64,000 bases of DNA from positions 434,001 to 498,000 of the forward strand of contig NZ_WAHS01000002.1 in NCBI RefSeq assembly GCF_015714715.1, given 5' to 3'. This stretch comes from Aestuariivirga litoralis (lineage in GTDB: Bacteria > Pseudomonadota > Alphaproteobacteria > Rhizobiales > Aestuariivirgaceae). The translations under genes and the position numbers were made by a program. Positions 37,848 through 46,665 of this stretch are shown here, in pieces. The first letter of the stretch is position 1; each line of letters starts with the position of its first letter. Below the pieces are notes generated by a model, which was not told where the DNA came from, searched no databases, and saw nothing but the letters and a program-made list of their open reading frames with translations.

Positions 37848-38669
37848 TTAGTTCGCTGGAACCTGAAAGCTCCTCAACCTCGGCACCAGAATGGCGGCTG
37901 TCACAATGAGTGATAAGATGACTAACAAGCCACTTTCACCGCCGATATACTCCATGGTCTCCGCCCGATCTGGCGTGAGCAATTCCGAGCCCACGCCCCA
38001 GATCAGGTTGAAGACCCCATGTGCGATGGCAGGAGGCCACACGCTGCCGGTCGACAAGCGCAGGTAACCGAAGAACAGACCAGCCAGTGTCAGCGTGAGA
38101 AGAAACATTGGCACCACAATCAATACATTGCCGCTGGCGTGATAATAGGACGTCATTAGCATGAGAGGTAGATGCCAGAGCCCCTGCATGAGGCCGACCA
38201 CAAGCGTTGCGGTGACGGCACCCAGACCCAACAGCTTACTCAACATATAGCCACGCCAACCAATTTCCTCACAGAAGGCAAAGCCGATGCTAACCAGAAG
38301 CGCAAAGAACAAATTGCCTGTCATGTGCAGTGCACTCGCTTCGCCAGCCGGGCCATGGAACGTAGCGAGACCCGTGGCCACCAAGAGCGCGGCCGAGCCA
38401 ATGAGCACGGCGGCAGGAAATAAGACTGCAGGCCACCAGCCGCGCAGCCCAGCGGTCAGCAGGCCAATACGGCGCCAACCTTCAACTGACCAGCCTTCTC
38501 GAGTGAGGATCAGCATCATGATGAGAACGGAAGAAATCGACGTCATCATCGATACCGCGCCGCTGCCCTGGCGGAAAATTTGCGGATTGGCGGCAATCAA
38601 GAACACCATTACGAAAGCGATCACATAAAAGATCACGGCTTTCGCAGGATCGGACAAAGATCTGAACAA
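37848..38669 (-). CDS. CPBP family intramembrane glutamic endopeptidase
   Basis: From a TTG at 38669 the protein is 273 residues with about eight helices. The Abi/CPBP motifs are present: EEIGWRGYM (EExxxR), the HLPLML histidine, and HGVFNLIWG. Members are Rce1-like intramembrane proteases, some tied to bacteriocin self-immunity. The TTG start is preceded by a very strong GAGAGGGAGG ribosome-binding site and gives MFRSLSDPAKAVIFYV. The frame continues far upstream, but that part antiparallels the ABC-F gene and has no family character. Confidence 0.85.
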   Translation of the reverse strand: MFRSLSDPAKAVIFYVIAFVMVFLIAANPQIFRQGSGAVSMMTSISSVLIMMLILTREGWSVEGWRRIGLLTAGLRGWWPAVLFPAAVLIGSAALLVATGLATFHGPAGEASALHMTGNLFFALLVSIGFAFCEEIGWRGYMLSKLLGLGAVTATLVVGLMQGLWHLPLMLMTSYYHASGNVLIVVPMFLLTLTLAGLFFGYLRLSTGSVWPPAIAHGVFNLIWGVGSELLTPDRAETMEYIGGESGLLVILSLIVTAAILVPRLRSFQVPAN

Positions 38670-38852
38670 CAGGGCCTCCCTCTCTGGGGTCAACCGGACC
38701 AGCCTTTCTGCGCATGATACACAATATTCAATGGTCTTCAAACGCACCGGAAGCAAACAAGCCTCGTCTTCCGCATGCAGAATGGTGCACTTTGAAAGGT
38801 GTGGTGAAAAGCCTTGCGGCTGCGGTGCACCCTCCCCTAAACGCCCCTCATC

Positions 38853-40475
38853 ATGATCCGCATTGACTCCATCTCCAAACAGAACGGCCATCAGATTCTT
38901 TTTGTTGAGGCGTCTGCCGCGCTCAATCGCGGTGAGAAGATCGGGCTTGTCGGGCCCAATGGCGCGGGCAAGACGACGTTGTTCCGCATGATCTCGGGCC
39001 GCGAAGAGCCGGATGAGGGGCAGGTCTCCATTGATCGCGGCATTTCGATTGGCTATTTCAATCAGGATGTGGGCGAGATGGCGGGGCGCTCGGCGGTGGC
39101 CGAAGTGATGGAGGGTGCTGGCCCGATCAGTGCGGTGGCCACCGAGCTGAAGGTGCTGGAAGACGCGATGGCCGATCCGGCGCGCGTGGGTGAGATGGAT
39201 GAGATCATCGCGCGCTATGGCGAGGTGCAGGCGCATTTCGAAAAGCTCGACGGCTATGCCCAGGAGGCGCGCGCGCGTGAAGTGCTGGCGGGCCTGAGCT
39301 TCAGCCAGGAGATGATGAATGGCGATGTGGGCAAGCTTTCGGGCGGCTGGAAAATGCGCGTGGCTCTGGCGCGCATCCTGCTGATGCGGCCCGATGCCAT
39401 GCTGCTCGACGAGCCGTCAAACCATCTCGATCTCGAAAGCCTGATCTGGCTGGAGCATTTCCTGAAAGACTATGAGGGCTTGCTGGTGATGACCAGCCAT
39501 GACCGCGAATTCATGAACCGCATCGTGACCAAGATCGTCGAGATCGATGGTGGCGAACTCACCACCTATTCCGGCGATTATGAATTCTATGAGCAGCAGC
39601 GCGCACTGGCTGAAAAGCAGCAGCAGGCCAGCTTCGAGCGCCAGCAGGCCATGCTGGCCAAAGAGCTGAATTTCATCGCACGCTTCAAGGCGCGTGCGTC
39701 CCACGCCGCACAAGTGCAAAGCCGCGTGAAGAAACTGGAAAAGATCGACCGGGTGGAGCCGCCCAAGCGCCGCGTTTCGGTGGCGTTTGAATTTGCGGCC
39801 GCACCACGCTCCGGCGAAGATGTGGCCACGCTCTCCAAGGTTCACAAATCCTATGGTGCGCGCAACATTTATGCAGATCTGGATTTCCAGATCAGGCGCA
39901 AAGAGCGCTGGTGCCTGATGGGCATCAATGGCGCGGGCAAATCCACTTTGCTGAAATTGATTGCCGGTGCGGCCGAGCCGGACCAAGGCAATGTGCAGAT
40001 CGGCGCTTCCGTGAAGATGGGCTATTTCGCCCAGCACGCCATGGAATTGCTGGACAGCGAAGACACGGTGTTTGAATCGCTCGAACATGCTTTCCCGCAA
40101 GCCACGCAAGGCTCGCTGCGCAACCTGGCCGGTGCTTTTGGATTCTCCGGCGATGACGTGGAGAAGAAATGCCGCGTGCTGTCAGGTGGCGAGAAGGCGC
40201 GCCTCGTGATGGCGCAGATGCTCTATGATCCGCCGAATTTCCTGGTGCTGGACGAGCCCACCAACCATCTCGATTTGTTCACCAAGGAAATGCTGATCAA
40301 CGCGCTGAAGGATTTCGAAGGCACCATGCTGTTCGTGAGCCATGACCGGCATTTCCTCGCCGAGCTGTCGAACCGCGTGCTGGAACTCACCCCCGAAGGC
40401 ATCCACCGCTATGATGGCGGCTATACCGAATATGTTGAACGCACCGGCTATGAAGCGCCGGGCATTCTGGCGTGA
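38853..40475 (+). CDS. ABC-F family ATPase (YbiT/EttA-like translation factor)
   Basis: The 540-residue protein has two ATP-binding cassettes and no membrane part. The first has GPNGAGKTTLF (Walker A), LSGGWKMRVALARIL (signature) and LLDEPSNHLDLESL; the second has GINGAGKSTLL, LSGGEKARLVMAQML and LDEPTNHLDL. Between them lies the ABC-F linker with a charged helical region, here QQRALAEKQQQASFERQQ. ABC-F proteins bind the ribosomal E site and rescue or tune translation, some giving antibiotic resistance. No Shine-Dalgarno is visible before the ATG. The type is closest to YbiT by linker length. Confidence 0.92.
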   Translation: MIRIDSISKQNGHQILFVEASAALNRGEKIGLVGPNGAGKTTLFRMISGREEPDEGQVSIDRGISIGYFNQDVGEMAGRSAVAEVMEGAGPISAVATELKVLEDAMADPARVGEMDEIIARYGEVQAHFEKLDGYAQEARAREVLAGLSFSQEMMNGDVGKLSGGWKMRVALARILLMRPDAMLLDEPSNHLDLESLIWLEHFLKDYEGLLVMTSHDREFMNRIVTKIVEIDGGELTTYSGDYEFYEQQRALAEKQQQASFERQQAMLAKELNFIARFKARASHAAQVQSRVKKLEKIDRVEPPKRRVSVAFEFAAAPRSGEDVATLSKVHKSYGARNIYADLDFQIRRKERWCLMGINGAGKSTLLKLIAGAAEPDQGNVQIGASVKMGYFAQHAMELLDSEDTVFESLEHAFPQATQGSLRNLAGAFGFSGDDVEKKCRVLSGGEKARLVMAQMLYDPPNFLVLDEPTNHLDLFTKEMLINALKDFEGTMLFVSHDRHFLAELSNRVLELTPEGIHRYDGGYTEYVERTGYEAPGILA

Positions 40476-40481
40476 GGATTT

Positions 40482-40513
40482 GGCGGCAGCGTAAAATCTG
40501 ATACGCTGGCGCC
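40482..40513 (+). promoter_or_regulatory. 12-bp hairpin abutting the start codon of the PLD gene
   Basis: GGCGgCAGCGTA (40482-40493) pairs with TACGCTGgCGCC (40502-40513), one mismatch, 8-nt loop, and the next base begins the GTG. Read as promoter, TTGGCG (40480-40485) and TACGCT (40502-40507) are 16 bp apart, with the latter ending 6 bp before the GTG. There is no Shine-Dalgarno. Confidence 0.4.
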
Positions 40514-42076
40514 GTGTTCTTGATTTTCTTCATCCTTGTTGTTGCATTGATTTGCGCGCTGGCCATCGTCGCCACGCGTGCGCTGTTTCCGCTGCCCAAA
40601 TCCCATGGCAGCCGCGCCACGCACAACCATGAAGGCCCGAGCGAGCTGGGCCGCCGCTATGGCCCGCGCGCGCGACAGACGCCCAAGAGATCCGGCCTCT
40701 ATCCCATTTCCAACGGGCAGGAAGCGCTGGCCATCCGGCTGGAACTGGCGAAGATGGCCAACCACAGCATCAACACGCAATATTATATTTGGAACGATGA
40801 TCTCTCCGGTCAGCTGCTTTTGAGTGCATTGGTCGATGCGGCTGACCGTGGCGTGAAAGTCCGCATCATCATGGATGACAACACCACCGGCGGCACCGAT
40901 GCGGTGTGGGCGGCCGCGGCCCAGCATGCCAATATCAGCGTGAAGCTGTTCAACCCGTTCCGCATCCGGCGTTTCCGCACCATCAATTACTTTGTTGATT
41001 TCATGCGCCTCAACCGCCGCATGCATAACAAGAGTTTTATCGTCGATGGCGTGGCCTGCATCGTGGGCGGGCGCAATGTGGGCGACAATTATTTTGCCGC
41101 AAGCACGGGCCCGCATTTCACGGATGTGGATGTGCTGGCCTTTGGCGAAGTGGTGCCGCATGTGGCGAAAGCCTTTGACAGCTACTGGACCTGTGCTTCG
41201 GTCTATGATGTGCGCGCCATCATCAAGCGCGGTGATCTCGATGCCCTGCGCCAGCGCCTGCAGGAAAGCAGCCAGAGCCCGCAAGCCATGGCGCTGAACC
41301 GCGACATGGCGAAATTTTCTTCCAGCCGCCAGATCAGCCGGGGCAAGTTGGCGCTGGAATGGGCACCGGCGCGGTTGCTGGTCGATCATCCGAAAAAGGG
41401 CCAGGGCAAAGCCAAGACCACCGATCTGGTGGCCGATCAGTTGCGGCCGGTCCTCGCCCGGGGCCAGCGCGAACTTAAAGTGGCCTCGGCTTATTTCGTG
41501 CCCGGCAAAGGCGGCACGCGTTTCCTGCAAAGCCTTGCGAAACGCGGTCTTGCCGTGCAGATCCTCACCAATTCGCTTTCGTCCAACAATTTGATCACTG
41601 TTCATTCCGGCTATGCGCGCTACCGCAAGAAATTGCTGCGCGCAGGCGTTGAGCTCTACGAACTCAAGGCCAACCGCAAAACCGAAACCGAAAAGGCCAA
41701 AGAAGATGCCAAGACTTCGCGGGTGAAGAAATTCTTCGGTGCATCAAGTTCCACGCTTCATGCCAAGGTGTTCATCCTGGACCGGCAGAAGCTTTTCATC
41801 AGCTCTTTCAACTTTGATCCACGCTCGATCTTTCTCAACTGCGAAATGGGCATCCTGATGGAAAGCGCTGTCCTGGCCCGCAACCAATTGCGCCAGGTCG
41901 AACAGCAGCTGCGCCGCAATTCCTACCGGCTGGAACTCCTCGACGGCCACCGTCTTATCTGGCTTGACCTGCAACGCCGGAAAATCGGGGTCCTTGGCCG
42001 CGAACCGGATACGGGCCTTAGCCGCCGCATCATGGTGTGGCTGATCAGCAAACTGCCTTTGGAATGGATGCTCTGA
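40514..42076 (+). CDS. Phospholipase D-like protein, cardiolipin synthase family (ClsB/C-like)
   Basis: The 520-residue protein has one N-terminal membrane segment (FLIFFILVVALICALAIVA) and two HKD motifs: HNKSFIVDGVACIVGGRN and LHAKVFILDRQKLFISSFNFD. Two HxKx4D motifs make one active site that joins or exchanges phospholipid head groups. A basic, Lys-rich insert precedes the second motif. The EEP-family gene starts 3 bp later, echoing the clsB-ybhP pair of E. coli. The GTG start has no ribosome-binding site and abuts a hairpin, but the membrane anchor right after it supports this start. Confidence 0.88.
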   Translation: MFLIFFILVVALICALAIVATRALFPLPKSHGSRATHNHEGPSELGRRYGPRARQTPKRSGLYPISNGQEALAIRLELAKMANHSINTQYYIWNDDLSGQLLLSALVDAADRGVKVRIIMDDNTTGGTDAVWAAAAQHANISVKLFNPFRIRRFRTINYFVDFMRLNRRMHNKSFIVDGVACIVGGRNVGDNYFAASTGPHFTDVDVLAFGEVVPHVAKAFDSYWTCASVYDVRAIIKRGDLDALRQRLQESSQSPQAMALNRDMAKFSSSRQISRGKLALEWAPARLLVDHPKKGQGKAKTTDLVADQLRPVLARGQRELKVASAYFVPGKGGTRFLQSLAKRGLAVQILTNSLSSNNLITVHSGYARYRKKLLRAGVELYELKANRKTETEKAKEDAKTSRVKKFFGASSSTLHAKVFILDRQKLFISSFNFDPRSIFLNCEMGILMESAVLARNQLRQVEQQLRRNSYRLELLDGHRLIWLDLQRRKIGVLGREPDTGLSRRIMVWLISKLPLEWML

Positions 42077-42079
42077 TCC

Positions 42080-42778
42080 GTGCTCAAGATCGCCTCCTAC
42101 AATGTTCACAAATGCATCGGCACGGATGGCAAGTTTTCGCCCGATCGTATCTTGAAAGTGCTGCACGAAATTGATGCCGACATCGTGGCGCTGCAGGAGG
42201 CCGACCTGCGTTTCGGCGACAAGCGCGGCCTGCTCAACCTCGAACAGCTGCGTGAAATGACCGGACTGGTGCCGGCGCAAATGCCCAATGCCGGCAAGAA
42301 CCATGGCTGGCGCGGCAATGTGGTTCTGTCGCGGGAATCCATGGTGTTGAAGACCGAGCAAATCATCCTGCCGGGCGTCGAGCCGCGCGGCGCCGTCGTC
42401 GTCGACATGTTGATCCGGAAGCAGCACTTGCGCATCATCGCCACGCATTTCGGCCTGCTGCGCCGCTCGCGCGCGCAACAGGTGGAGCGTGTGCTGGAAA
42501 TGGCGAAAGACACAAATCCGTTCTGTACCATCCTGATGGGCGACCTGAATGAATGGCGGCGCGGCAAACGCTCGGCCCTGAATGGGCTGGAACCGATCTT
42601 CGGTGCGATTACTGAATTCGTGCCCAGCTTTCCGGCGCGCTTTCCCATCCTGGCGCTGGACCGCATCCTGTGCCATCCGCGCAGCCGCCTCGAAAACATC
42701 GCCGTGCATGACAGCCGGTTGTCGCGCCGTGCCTCCGACCATCTGCCACTGACGGCAACATTGCGGGTGAGCAGCTAA
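42080..42778 (+). CDS. Endonuclease/exonuclease/phosphatase (EEP) family hydrolase
   Basis: The 232-residue protein shows the EEP motifs: IASYNVHKCIGTDGKF, VALQEADL with the metal-binding glutamate, TILMGDLNEWRRG, LALDRIL and RASDHLPLTATL with the catalytic Asp-His. No signal peptide is present. Family members cleave DNA, phosphoinositides or sphingomyelin; beside a cardiolipin synthase-like gene, a YbhP-like role in lipid metabolism is suggested. It starts at GTG 3 bp after the PLD gene. Its stop overlaps the end of the convergent permease gene by 4 bp. Confidence 0.9.
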   Translation: MLKIASYNVHKCIGTDGKFSPDRILKVLHEIDADIVALQEADLRFGDKRGLLNLEQLREMTGLVPAQMPNAGKNHGWRGNVVLSRESMVLKTEQIILPGVEPRGAVVVDMLIRKQHLRIIATHFGLLRRSRAQQVERVLEMAKDTNPFCTILMGDLNEWRRGKRSALNGLEPIFGAITEFVPSFPARFPILALDRILCHPRSRLENIAVHDSRLSRRASDHLPLTATLRVSS

Positions 42779-43902
42779 TCCAGCGTGACGCGGTAACGGC
42801 TGATCGCCACCGCCGACACGATCACCAGTGTAAGTGCCAGCACCGCAATCTCCGGCGCCATCTGGGTGAAGCTCGCGCCCTTGAGCATCAGCCCGCGCGT
42901 GATGCGAATGAAATGAGTGACCGGAATGCATTCCCCCAGCGCCTGCGCCCAGAAGGGCATGCCACGAAACGGAAAAGCAAAGCCCGACAACAGAATGGAT
43001 GGCAGCATGAAGAAGAATGACATCTGCATCGCTTGCAGCTGGTTGCGCGCCACTGTCGAAAACGTAAAGCCGATGGCCAGGCTGACGCTGATGAACAGCA
43101 AGGTCGCCACCGCAAACAGCGGCACGCTGCCGAGGAAGGGCACGTTGAACAGCAGCTTCGATGCACCGAGAATGACCAGCACCTGCACCGTGCCGATCAT
43201 CACATAGGGCGCGATCTTGCCGATCATCACTTCCAGGGGTTTGACCGGCATGGCGAGCAGATTTTCCATCGTGCCACGCTCATACTCGCGGGTGACGGCG
43301 AGCGCCGTCATCATCACCATCGTCATCGTCAGGATGACACCGAGCAGTCCCGGCACAATGTTGAAACGCGTCAGGCCTTCCGGATTATAACGCCGCTGCA
43401 GGATCACATTCACCGGCTGCGCCTGCGGCCGCAAAGTCAACAACGGCCCGGTGAGTTCTGTTGCCAAAACTTGTGCAATGGCGCCGTTCACCGCCGCAAT
43501 CGCAGGCGCCACAGTGGCGGGATCTGTGGCATCGGCTTCCACATCAATTGCCACTTGTTCACGCCGCACCAGGCTGCGGAAGAACTGATCCGGAATGGTA
43601 ATGATGAACTGCACCTCGCCCGCCTGCATCAGCGTGTTGGCTTCTTCCTCGGAATTCACTTCGCGGCTGGCGGCAAAATAGCCGGTATTGCCCAGCGAGC
43701 GAATGATGGCGCGCGACAGCGGTGAATGATCGTAAGATAGCACCGCCGCAGGCAGCGACTTGGGATCAGAATTGATTGCATAGCCAAACAACACCAGCTG
43801 CATCACCGGCATGGCGAACATCATCGCCATGGTGAGTGGATCGCGGCTGAGCTGCCGCGTTTCCTTGATGATCATCGCCAGCAAACGTTTGAGGCTGCTC
43901 AT
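42775..43902 (-). CDS. ABC-2 type transporter permease (YbhS/YbhR-like)
   Basis: The 375-residue protein has one N-terminal helix, a large periplasmic domain, and five C-terminal helices, the ABC-2 exporter form of YhhJ/YbhR/YbhS. EYERGTMENLLAMPVKPLEVMIGKIAPYV is the conserved cytoplasmic loop that contacts the ATPase. The ATG at 43902 overlaps the ATPase stop by 4 bp (ATGA). It is the third gene of an adaptor-ATPase-permease operon; only one permease is present where E. coli has two (ybhS, ybhR), so a homodimer is likely. Confidence 0.92.
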   Translation of the reverse strand: MSSLKRLLAMIIKETRQLSRDPLTMAMMFAMPVMQLVLFGYAINSDPKSLPAAVLSYDHSPLSRAIIRSLGNTGYFAASREVNSEEEANTLMQAGEVQFIITIPDQFFRSLVRREQVAIDVEADATDPATVAPAIAAVNGAIAQVLATELTGPLLTLRPQAQPVNVILQRRYNPEGLTRFNIVPGLLGVILTMTMVMMTALAVTREYERGTMENLLAMPVKPLEVMIGKIAPYVMIGTVQVLVILGASKLLFNVPFLGSVPLFAVATLLFISVSLAIGFTFSTVARNQLQAMQMSFFFMLPSILLSGFAFPFRGMPFWAQALGECIPVTHFIRITRGLMLKGASFTQMAPEIAVLALTLVIVSAVAISRYRVTLD

Positions 43903-44822
43903 GCCGCCGCCATATTGTCTTGCGCCTGGCCCATCAGGTGGATGAACACGTCTTCCAGTGTGGGCGTGGCTTCGCGCCATTTGATGTTCTTATCTTTGAT
44001 GCTATCCACCGCGCGCTTGAGAGCGGCCATATCCGGACTGCACAAATGCAATGAATTCCCGAAAGCCGCAGCGGCGGTGATGCCGGGTTCACGGCCCAAT
44101 TGCACCGCCAACCGGTCAGCGCCATCACCGGTGGCCACCATGGCATGCAGGCCGGATGCGGCAATGATCTCCGCCGCCGTGCCTCGCGCCATCAGCTTGC
44201 CATATGCGATGTAAGCAATCTCGTGGCAGCGCTCGGCCTCGTCCATATAATGCGTGGAGACCAGCACCGTCATGCCTTCGGCCGACAGCGCATGGATCTC
44301 ATCCCAGAAGGTGCGCCGCGCCTTCGGGTCCACCCCCGCGGTGGGCTCATCGAGCAGCAGCAATTTAGGCTGATGCAACACGCAGGCCGCCAATGCCAGC
44401 CGCTGCTTCCAGCCACCGGAGAGTGAGCCGGCCAATTGATTGCGCCTGTCACCCAGGCCCAAGCGGTCAATGGCACCACTCACCACTTTGGCCACCTGAG
44501 GCAGCTCATAGAGCTGGGCCACGAATTCCAGATTTTCCGAAATGGTGAGATCTTCATACAGGCCGAAGCGCTGCGTCATGTAACCGGTCTGGCGCTTGAT
44601 GATCTCGCGGCCCTGAATGAGATCCTGGCCCAGCACCGTACCGCTGCCGCCATCCGGCGTGAGCAAGCCGCAGATCATCCGCAGCGTGGTGGTCTTGCCG
44701 GACCCATTGGGCCCGAGAAACCCGCAGATGCGCCCCTGCTCCAGCTTCAGGTCCACCTGATCGACGACTGTGCGCGTGCCGTAGCGCTTGATCAAGCCGG
44801 TGACGTCAATGGCCGCTGTCAT
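43899..44822 (-). CDS. ABC transporter ATP-binding protein (YbhF-like, single cassette)
   Basis: The 307-residue ATPase has Walker A GPNGSGKTTTL, the Q-loop region YMTQRFGLYEDLT, signature LSGGWKQRLALA, and Walker B LLLLDEPTAGVDP. The C-terminal 80 residues form the extra domain of drug and polysaccharide exporter ATPases. E. coli YbhF has two cassettes in one chain; this has one. Start and stop overlap the neighbouring adaptor and permease genes by 4 bp each, so the three are made together. Confidence 0.94.
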   Translation of the reverse strand: MTAAIDVTGLIKRYGTRTVVDQVDLKLEQGRICGFLGPNGSGKTTTLRMICGLLTPDGGSGTVLGQDLIQGREIIKRQTGYMTQRFGLYEDLTISENLEFVAQLYELPQVAKVVSGAIDRLGLGDRRNQLAGSLSGGWKQRLALAACVLHQPKLLLLDEPTAGVDPKARRTFWDEIHALSAEGMTVLVSTHYMDEAERCHEIAYIAYGKLMARGTAAEIIAASGLHAMVATGDGADRLAVQLGREPGITAAAAFGNSLHLCSPDMAALKRAVDSIKDKNIKWREATPTLEDVFIHLMGQAQDNMAAA

Positions 44823-45790
44823 GGCAGCGCATCGACCTGCACGGGAAGGCCCGGCTGCAATTCCGGATGCGCGCCCTCGATCCTGGCTTCCACCTGATAG
44901 ACCAATTTGCCGCGCGCACTTTCAGAATAGATCACCGGCGGGGTGAATTCCGGCTGGGCGAAAATATGCGAGACTTTGGCCTTCAAACCCGTGGCGCAAC
45001 CATCGCAGAAAAATTGCACCTCTGTTCCCGGCTGCAATTTTACGCGCGCAGGTTCGGGTACGAAGAAGCGAAGCACCAAGGCATCATCGGTGAGCAACGA
45101 AACCACCGGCTGGCCAGCAATGGCAACCTCGCCAATATTAAAGAACACATCGTCGACAATCGCATCGGCAGGCGCATGAACCGCCAGATTGTCCAGCTGC
45201 GCCTGTGCCTGATTGACCGCGGCTTGCGCCTGATCCGCACTGGACCTTGCCGCCGCAACAGCCTCAACGCGCGCCGGAAGTTGCGCCACCTTCTTGACCG
45301 CTTCGATCTCGGCGACTTTTGCCTTGGCGACTTCGACGGCCGATCGGTTGGCATCAAACTGCGACTGCGTGGCAATGCCGCGTGAATTGAGCGAGTCAGT
45401 CCGGTTGAAATTGGTCTGCGCCAGTTCCAGGCTGGATTTTGCCTCCGCCAGCTGCTGGTCATAGACCGCCAATTCTTCCGGCCTCTGGCCTTTCAGGAGA
45501 TTTTGCAGATTGGCGGCAGCCACATCAAAACTGGCTTGCGCCTGCGCCAGCTGCGCCTTGGCCGCGGCATCATCCTGCGCGAACAGGACGCGGCCTGAGA
45601 GAATGCGCTCACCTTTTGCGGCCTTCATTCCCACGATGCGCGCAGTGGCAACCGGAGCCACCAGCACCATTCGCGCATCAACCGCACCCAGCCAGGCATT
45701 GCTTCCCGGCGCTGCCGGAAGCCAGGCGCTGCGGAAATAAAACGCGGCCAGAGCCAGCGCGATGACAAGAATGGGAATGACGCGTTTCAT
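44819..45790 (-). CDS. HlyD family membrane-fusion adaptor (YbhG-like)
   Basis: The 323-residue protein has an N-terminal signal-anchor (MKRVIPILVIALALAAFYF), a lipoyl half-domain, a long coiled-coil hairpin rich in Ala/Gln (about residues 70-190), and a beta-barrel domain. The size and layout match YbhG. It would link the inner-membrane ABC exporter to an outer-membrane channel. It is the first gene of the exporter operon. A CDGCA stretch in the barrel domain holds two cysteines, unusual for the family. Confidence 0.91.
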   Translation of the reverse strand: MKRVIPILVIALALAAFYFRSAWLPAAPGSNAWLGAVDARMVLVAPVATARIVGMKAAKGERILSGRVLFAQDDAAAKAQLAQAQASFDVAAANLQNLLKGQRPEELAVYDQQLAEAKSSLELAQTNFNRTDSLNSRGIATQSQFDANRSAVEVAKAKVAEIEAVKKVAQLPARVEAVAAARSSADQAQAAVNQAQAQLDNLAVHAPADAIVDDVFFNIGEVAIAGQPVVSLLTDDALVLRFFVPEPARVKLQPGTEVQFFCDGCATGLKAKVSHIFAQPEFTPPVIYSESARGKLVYQVEARIEGAHPELQPGLPVQVDALP

Positions 45791-45831
45791 TCCAGCACGA
45801 TAGAGCGGCAGAAGCTTTCCGTCGAGACGGC

Positions 45832-46188
45832 TTACATTGCCCTTCCATCCACATGATGTGACTTCAACTGGCGCGGCTCGACACCTTCCAGGCAGTTCAC
45901 ATTCACCGCCGCCATTTCCACGCCGGCCTTGGTGACGGCGCGGGCATAGCTCTGGATACCGCAGGTTTTGCAGAACAGATGATGGATGCTGTTCGTGTTG
46001 AACAGATATTCCGTCAGGTTCTCTGCGCCGCGTTCAAGCTTGAAATTCTCAATCGGCGTGAAAGCGAGAACCGAGCCCAGCCTTTGGCAGCGCGAGCAAT
46101 TGCAGGTGACGGTTTTATCGATATCGACATCCACCTGATAATGCACCGCGCCGCATTGGCAGCCACCTTGATAGTGCTGAACCGCCAT
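45832..46188 (-). CDS. GFA (glutathione-dependent formaldehyde-activating) family zinc protein
   Basis: The 118-residue protein has the GFA cysteine pattern: GGCQCGAVHY, CNCSRCQRLG and FCKTCGIQSYAR, enough for two zinc sites. The family name comes from Paracoccus Gfa, but most members are not shown to act on formaldehyde. It follows the SRPBCC gene by 3 bp and is the last gene of the TetR-VOC-SRPBCC-GFA unit. Confidence 0.9.
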   Translation of the reverse strand: MAVQHYQGGCQCGAVHYQVDVDIDKTVTCNCSRCQRLGSVLAFTPIENFKLERGAENLTEYLFNTNSIHHLFCKTCGIQSYARAVTKAGVEMAAVNVNCLEGVEPRQLKSHHVDGRAM

Positions 46189-46191
46189 GGC

Positions 46192-46641
46192 TTAGACGCC
46201 CGGTGCGGTGAGCATTTCGACGAACTGCTCCAGCTGCTTCAGTGAATCCTGCCAGCCGAGATTGCACATTTCTTGCGGGATGGCATCCGGAATTCCGGCT
46301 TGGGTGATGACCAGATCGGTTCCGCACATCACCTTTTTCAGGGTGACAGTGACCGGCATTTCACCTGGCATGTTGGGATCATCGAACTTGTCGACATAGA
46401 CCAGCTTTTCGCCGGGGACCATTTCCTTATAGGTGATGAAGAAACTGTGGCTGTTGCCACTGTCAAATTCAGTGAAGCTCATTTTCGACGTGCCACCCAC
46501 TTTGGGATCATGGGTATGCACCGTGCCTGTATAACCGGCGGGCGGCAGCCATTTTGACATCGCTTGGGCATCGATGAAGGCCTTGTAGACACGCGCCGGC
46601 GGCGCTTTCAGGACGCGGTGAAAAGTGAGTGTGTAGGGCAT
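46192..46641 (-). CDS. SRPBCC (AHSA1-like) family protein
   Basis: The 149-residue protein is an Aha1-C-terminal/START-like fold: TFHRVLKAPPARVYKAFIDAQAMSKWLPP at the start and GWQDSLKQLEQFVEML at the end are family hallmarks. Such proteins have a hydrophobic cavity for a small ligand; the ligand is unknown. It sits between a VOC gene and a GFA gene, a trio often seen together in proteobacteria under TetR or ArsR regulators. Confidence 0.9.
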   Translation of the reverse strand: MPYTLTFHRVLKAPPARVYKAFIDAQAMSKWLPPAGYTGTVHTHDPKVGGTSKMSFTEFDSGNSHSFFITYKEMVPGEKLVYVDKFDDPNMPGEMPVTVTLKKVMCGTDLVITQAGIPDAIPQEMCNLGWQDSLKQLEQFVEMLTAPGV

Positions 46642-46665
46642 GGTGTTTCCTCCGATTTGAAATTG

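Noticed and set aside
37848-38669. Bacteriocin immunity system around the CPBP protease
   Set aside because: No bacteriocin precursor or exporter is next to it; neighbours are groEL and an ABC-F gene.
38670-39236. N-terminal extension of the CPBP protease
   Set aside because: It runs antiparallel to the ABC-F gene, is Arg/His-rich, and the TTG at 38669 has a very strong ribosome-binding site and begins the first helix.
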